64,000 nt of DNA from Pseudorhizobium tarimense (GTDB taxonomy: Bacteria; Pseudomonadota; Alphaproteobacteria; Rhizobiales; Rhizobiaceae), in the NCBI RefSeq assembly GCF_022968135.1, contig NZ_JALJRA010000002.1, positions 62,001 to 126,000 of the forward strand, given 5' to 3'. Positions 63,310 to 64,000 of the stretch are shown one piece after another. Below the pieces are notes generated by a model that saw nothing but the letters and a program-made list of their open reading frames with translations, had not been told where the DNA came from and ran no database searches. Numbering within the stretch: the stretch's first letter is position 1; every line of letters begins with the position of its first letter. Both the position numbers and the translations under genes were made by a program.

Positions 63310-63512
63310 TGGAGCGCGGACCTATCACCGAACCATCTCTCGGACTGCGCGGCATTGAAGCCATCCGCCTGCTGGACACGGACATTCCGCAGTCCTGCGC
63401 GGTCGGATTTCGCGAAGACATGGATGCAATGTTCGCCGTGGAGACGAGCCGCAATGTCCGGTGCCTCACCTCGACAGGGTCCATTGCAGAACGGGCGAGG
63501 GTGCGGTCATGA
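63309..63512 (+). CDS. Small hypothetical phage protein
   Basis: A 67-residue protein starting at 63309 (MERGPITEPSLGLRGIEAIR); a GTG one codon earlier is also in frame. Both ends overlap the neighbouring genes (TGATG, ATGA), which supports it as part of the rightward operon. No family is recognised. Confidence 0.62.
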   Translation: MERGPITEPSLGLRGIEAIRLLDTDIPQSCAVGFREDMDAMFAVETSRNVRCLTSTGSIAERARVRS

Positions 63513-64000
63513 ACAGCGGGATTCCCTGGGCGCAGGCCGATGTCGAGCTGGTGGCCGATATGTGGAAGGCCGGCAATTCGGCTTCCGTGATTGCTGGGAG
63601 GGTCAAGCGATCGCGCAACGCCGTGCTCGGGCTGATGAACCGGGACCGCGACCGTTTTCCGAAGCGCGGCAAGGGTTCTGCGACGACTCCCTCTACATCC
63701 CCGTCCACTCCTGCAAAGCGCACCAGTCGCCTCAACTCCTTCAATGTGCCCGTGCTGCGGAAGGCGCGCGCCGCGGCTCTTGCCTCGCCGAAACCGCAGC
63801 CGGCGCCTGCTCCAGAACCTATCGCAGCGCCGGAGCCGGTCGCTCCGGTCTGGGCTGAAGGTCATGAGCGCGGGGCAAGATCGGACCTCTCTCGCTTCCG
63901 CCTGGTCGACGTCGAGCCAAAGGACTTCGCCTCTCTCGGGCGCTTCGAATGCCGGTTTCCGCTCGTCTGCTTCGAGGCGGCTTCCGGGCCAGACATGCCC
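63509..64000 (+). CDS. GcrA-like cell-cycle regulator (3' partial)
   Basis: The first 164 residues of a protein related to GcrA. The N-terminal DNA-binding helices (WAQADVELVADMWKAGNSAS, then VIAGRVKRSRNAVLGLMNRD) match the GcrA pattern of a three-helix domain. A Pro/Ala/Ser-rich linker (about 60-120) leads to a C-terminal ECRFPLVCFEAASGPDMP, the beginning of the Cys-containing domain that contacts sigma-70 in GcrA. GcrA activates transcription at promoters methylated by CcrM in Caulobacter. A phage copy could redirect host transcription. The gene is cut by the window edge. Confidence 0.8.
   Translation, partial: MNSGIPWAQADVELVADMWKAGNSASVIAGRVKRSRNAVLGLMNRDRDRFPKRGKGSATTPSTSPSTPAKRTSRLNSFNVPVLRKARAAALASPKPQPAPAPEPIAAPEPVAPVWAEGHERGARSDLSRFRLVDVEPKDFASLGRFECRFPLVCFEAASGPDMP

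Larger units (their letters stand above)
50480..64000. mobile_element. Temperate prophage, early region (right end beyond the window)
   Basis: From the integrase to the right edge every recognisable gene is phage-like: tyrosine integrase, excisionase-like protein, two DNA methyltransferases, beta clamp, SSB, DUF2303, S24 repressor, cro-position gene, CII-like regulator and GcrA homologue. Gene packing is dense, with many ATGA and TGATG overlaps. No structural genes are in view; they should lie to the right. The left border is between the PBP gene (50373) and the integrase end (51091); the attachment site is not identified. Confidence 0.85.

Overview
The window is chromosomal DNA from a high-GC alphaproteobacterium of the Rhizobiaceae (Rhizobium/Agrobacterium/Ensifer/Shinella group). 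The evidence is the encoded proteins (a class II EPSP synthase very close to that of Agrobacterium sp. CP4, a TIGR02300 FYDLN protein, ExbB with an extended periplasmic N-terminus), the rimP-nusA-ylxR-infB and cmk-rpsA orders, an αr14-like small RNA with three anti-Shine-Dalgarno loops, a RIME-like intergenic repeat and a RirA-type iron box.

Layout, left to right. 1-4.9 kb: a sugar ABC importer operon (binding protein cut by the window edge, two permeases, Gfo/Idh/MocA oxidoreductase, ATPase). 4.9-7.7 kb: an alpha/beta-hydrolase lipoprotein, a lower-GC membrane/secreted protein that may be two genes, and tRNA-Ala(GGC). 7.9-12.4 kb: FYDLN protein divergent from aroA-cmk-rpsA. 12.4-16 kb: two hypothetical proteins that share a domain, and a short RNase D. 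16.2 kb: the small RNA. 16.3-17.3 kb: a frameshifted Ldh2-type dehydrogenase. 17.4-20.9 kb: exbB-exbD-tonB behind an iron-responsive operator, and kduD. 21-26.8 kb: rimP-nusA-ylxR-infB with a leader attenuator. 26.9-33.5 kb: MFS exporter, lytic transglycosylase, recR, MOSC protein, ybaB, dnaX and SRP RNA. 33.5-44.7 kb: housekeeping genes (HIT, nudC, pheA, kdsB, cycM, AEC transporter, adenosine kinase, SH3 protein, 2-hydroxyacid dehydrogenase, GNAT, moeB-like, recF, a small membrane protein, slyX). 44.7-50.4 kb: dnaK-dnaJ and a class A penicillin-binding protein.

From about 50.5 kb to the right edge lies the early region of a temperate prophage. A leftward, tightly coupled early operon runs from 60.8 kb to the integrase at 51.1 kb. 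It encodes small proteins, an HD-domain hydrolase, SSB, a DUF2303 protein, a bacterial-type beta sliding clamp, a cytosine-5 methyltransferase, a DNA adenine methylase, a 31-residue membrane peptide and an excisionase-like protein. It is interrupted by a rightward, lower-GC membrane-protein gene and a degenerate class II tRNA. An S24-type repressor and a cro-position gene are divergent, and both look leaderless. The same operator half-site flanks them and also lies on the leftward early promoter. Rightward genes include a CII-like regulator behind two tandem palindromes and a GcrA-like protein cut by the window edge.

The most interesting feature is the prophage's combination of its own beta clamp and SSB with a DNA adenine methylase, a cytosine methylase and a GcrA homologue. 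GcrA is the alphaproteobacterial cell-cycle factor that reads adenine methylation, so the element may couple its replication or lysogeny to host cell-cycle methylation; that is inference. All calls are from reading the sequence, with no database search.
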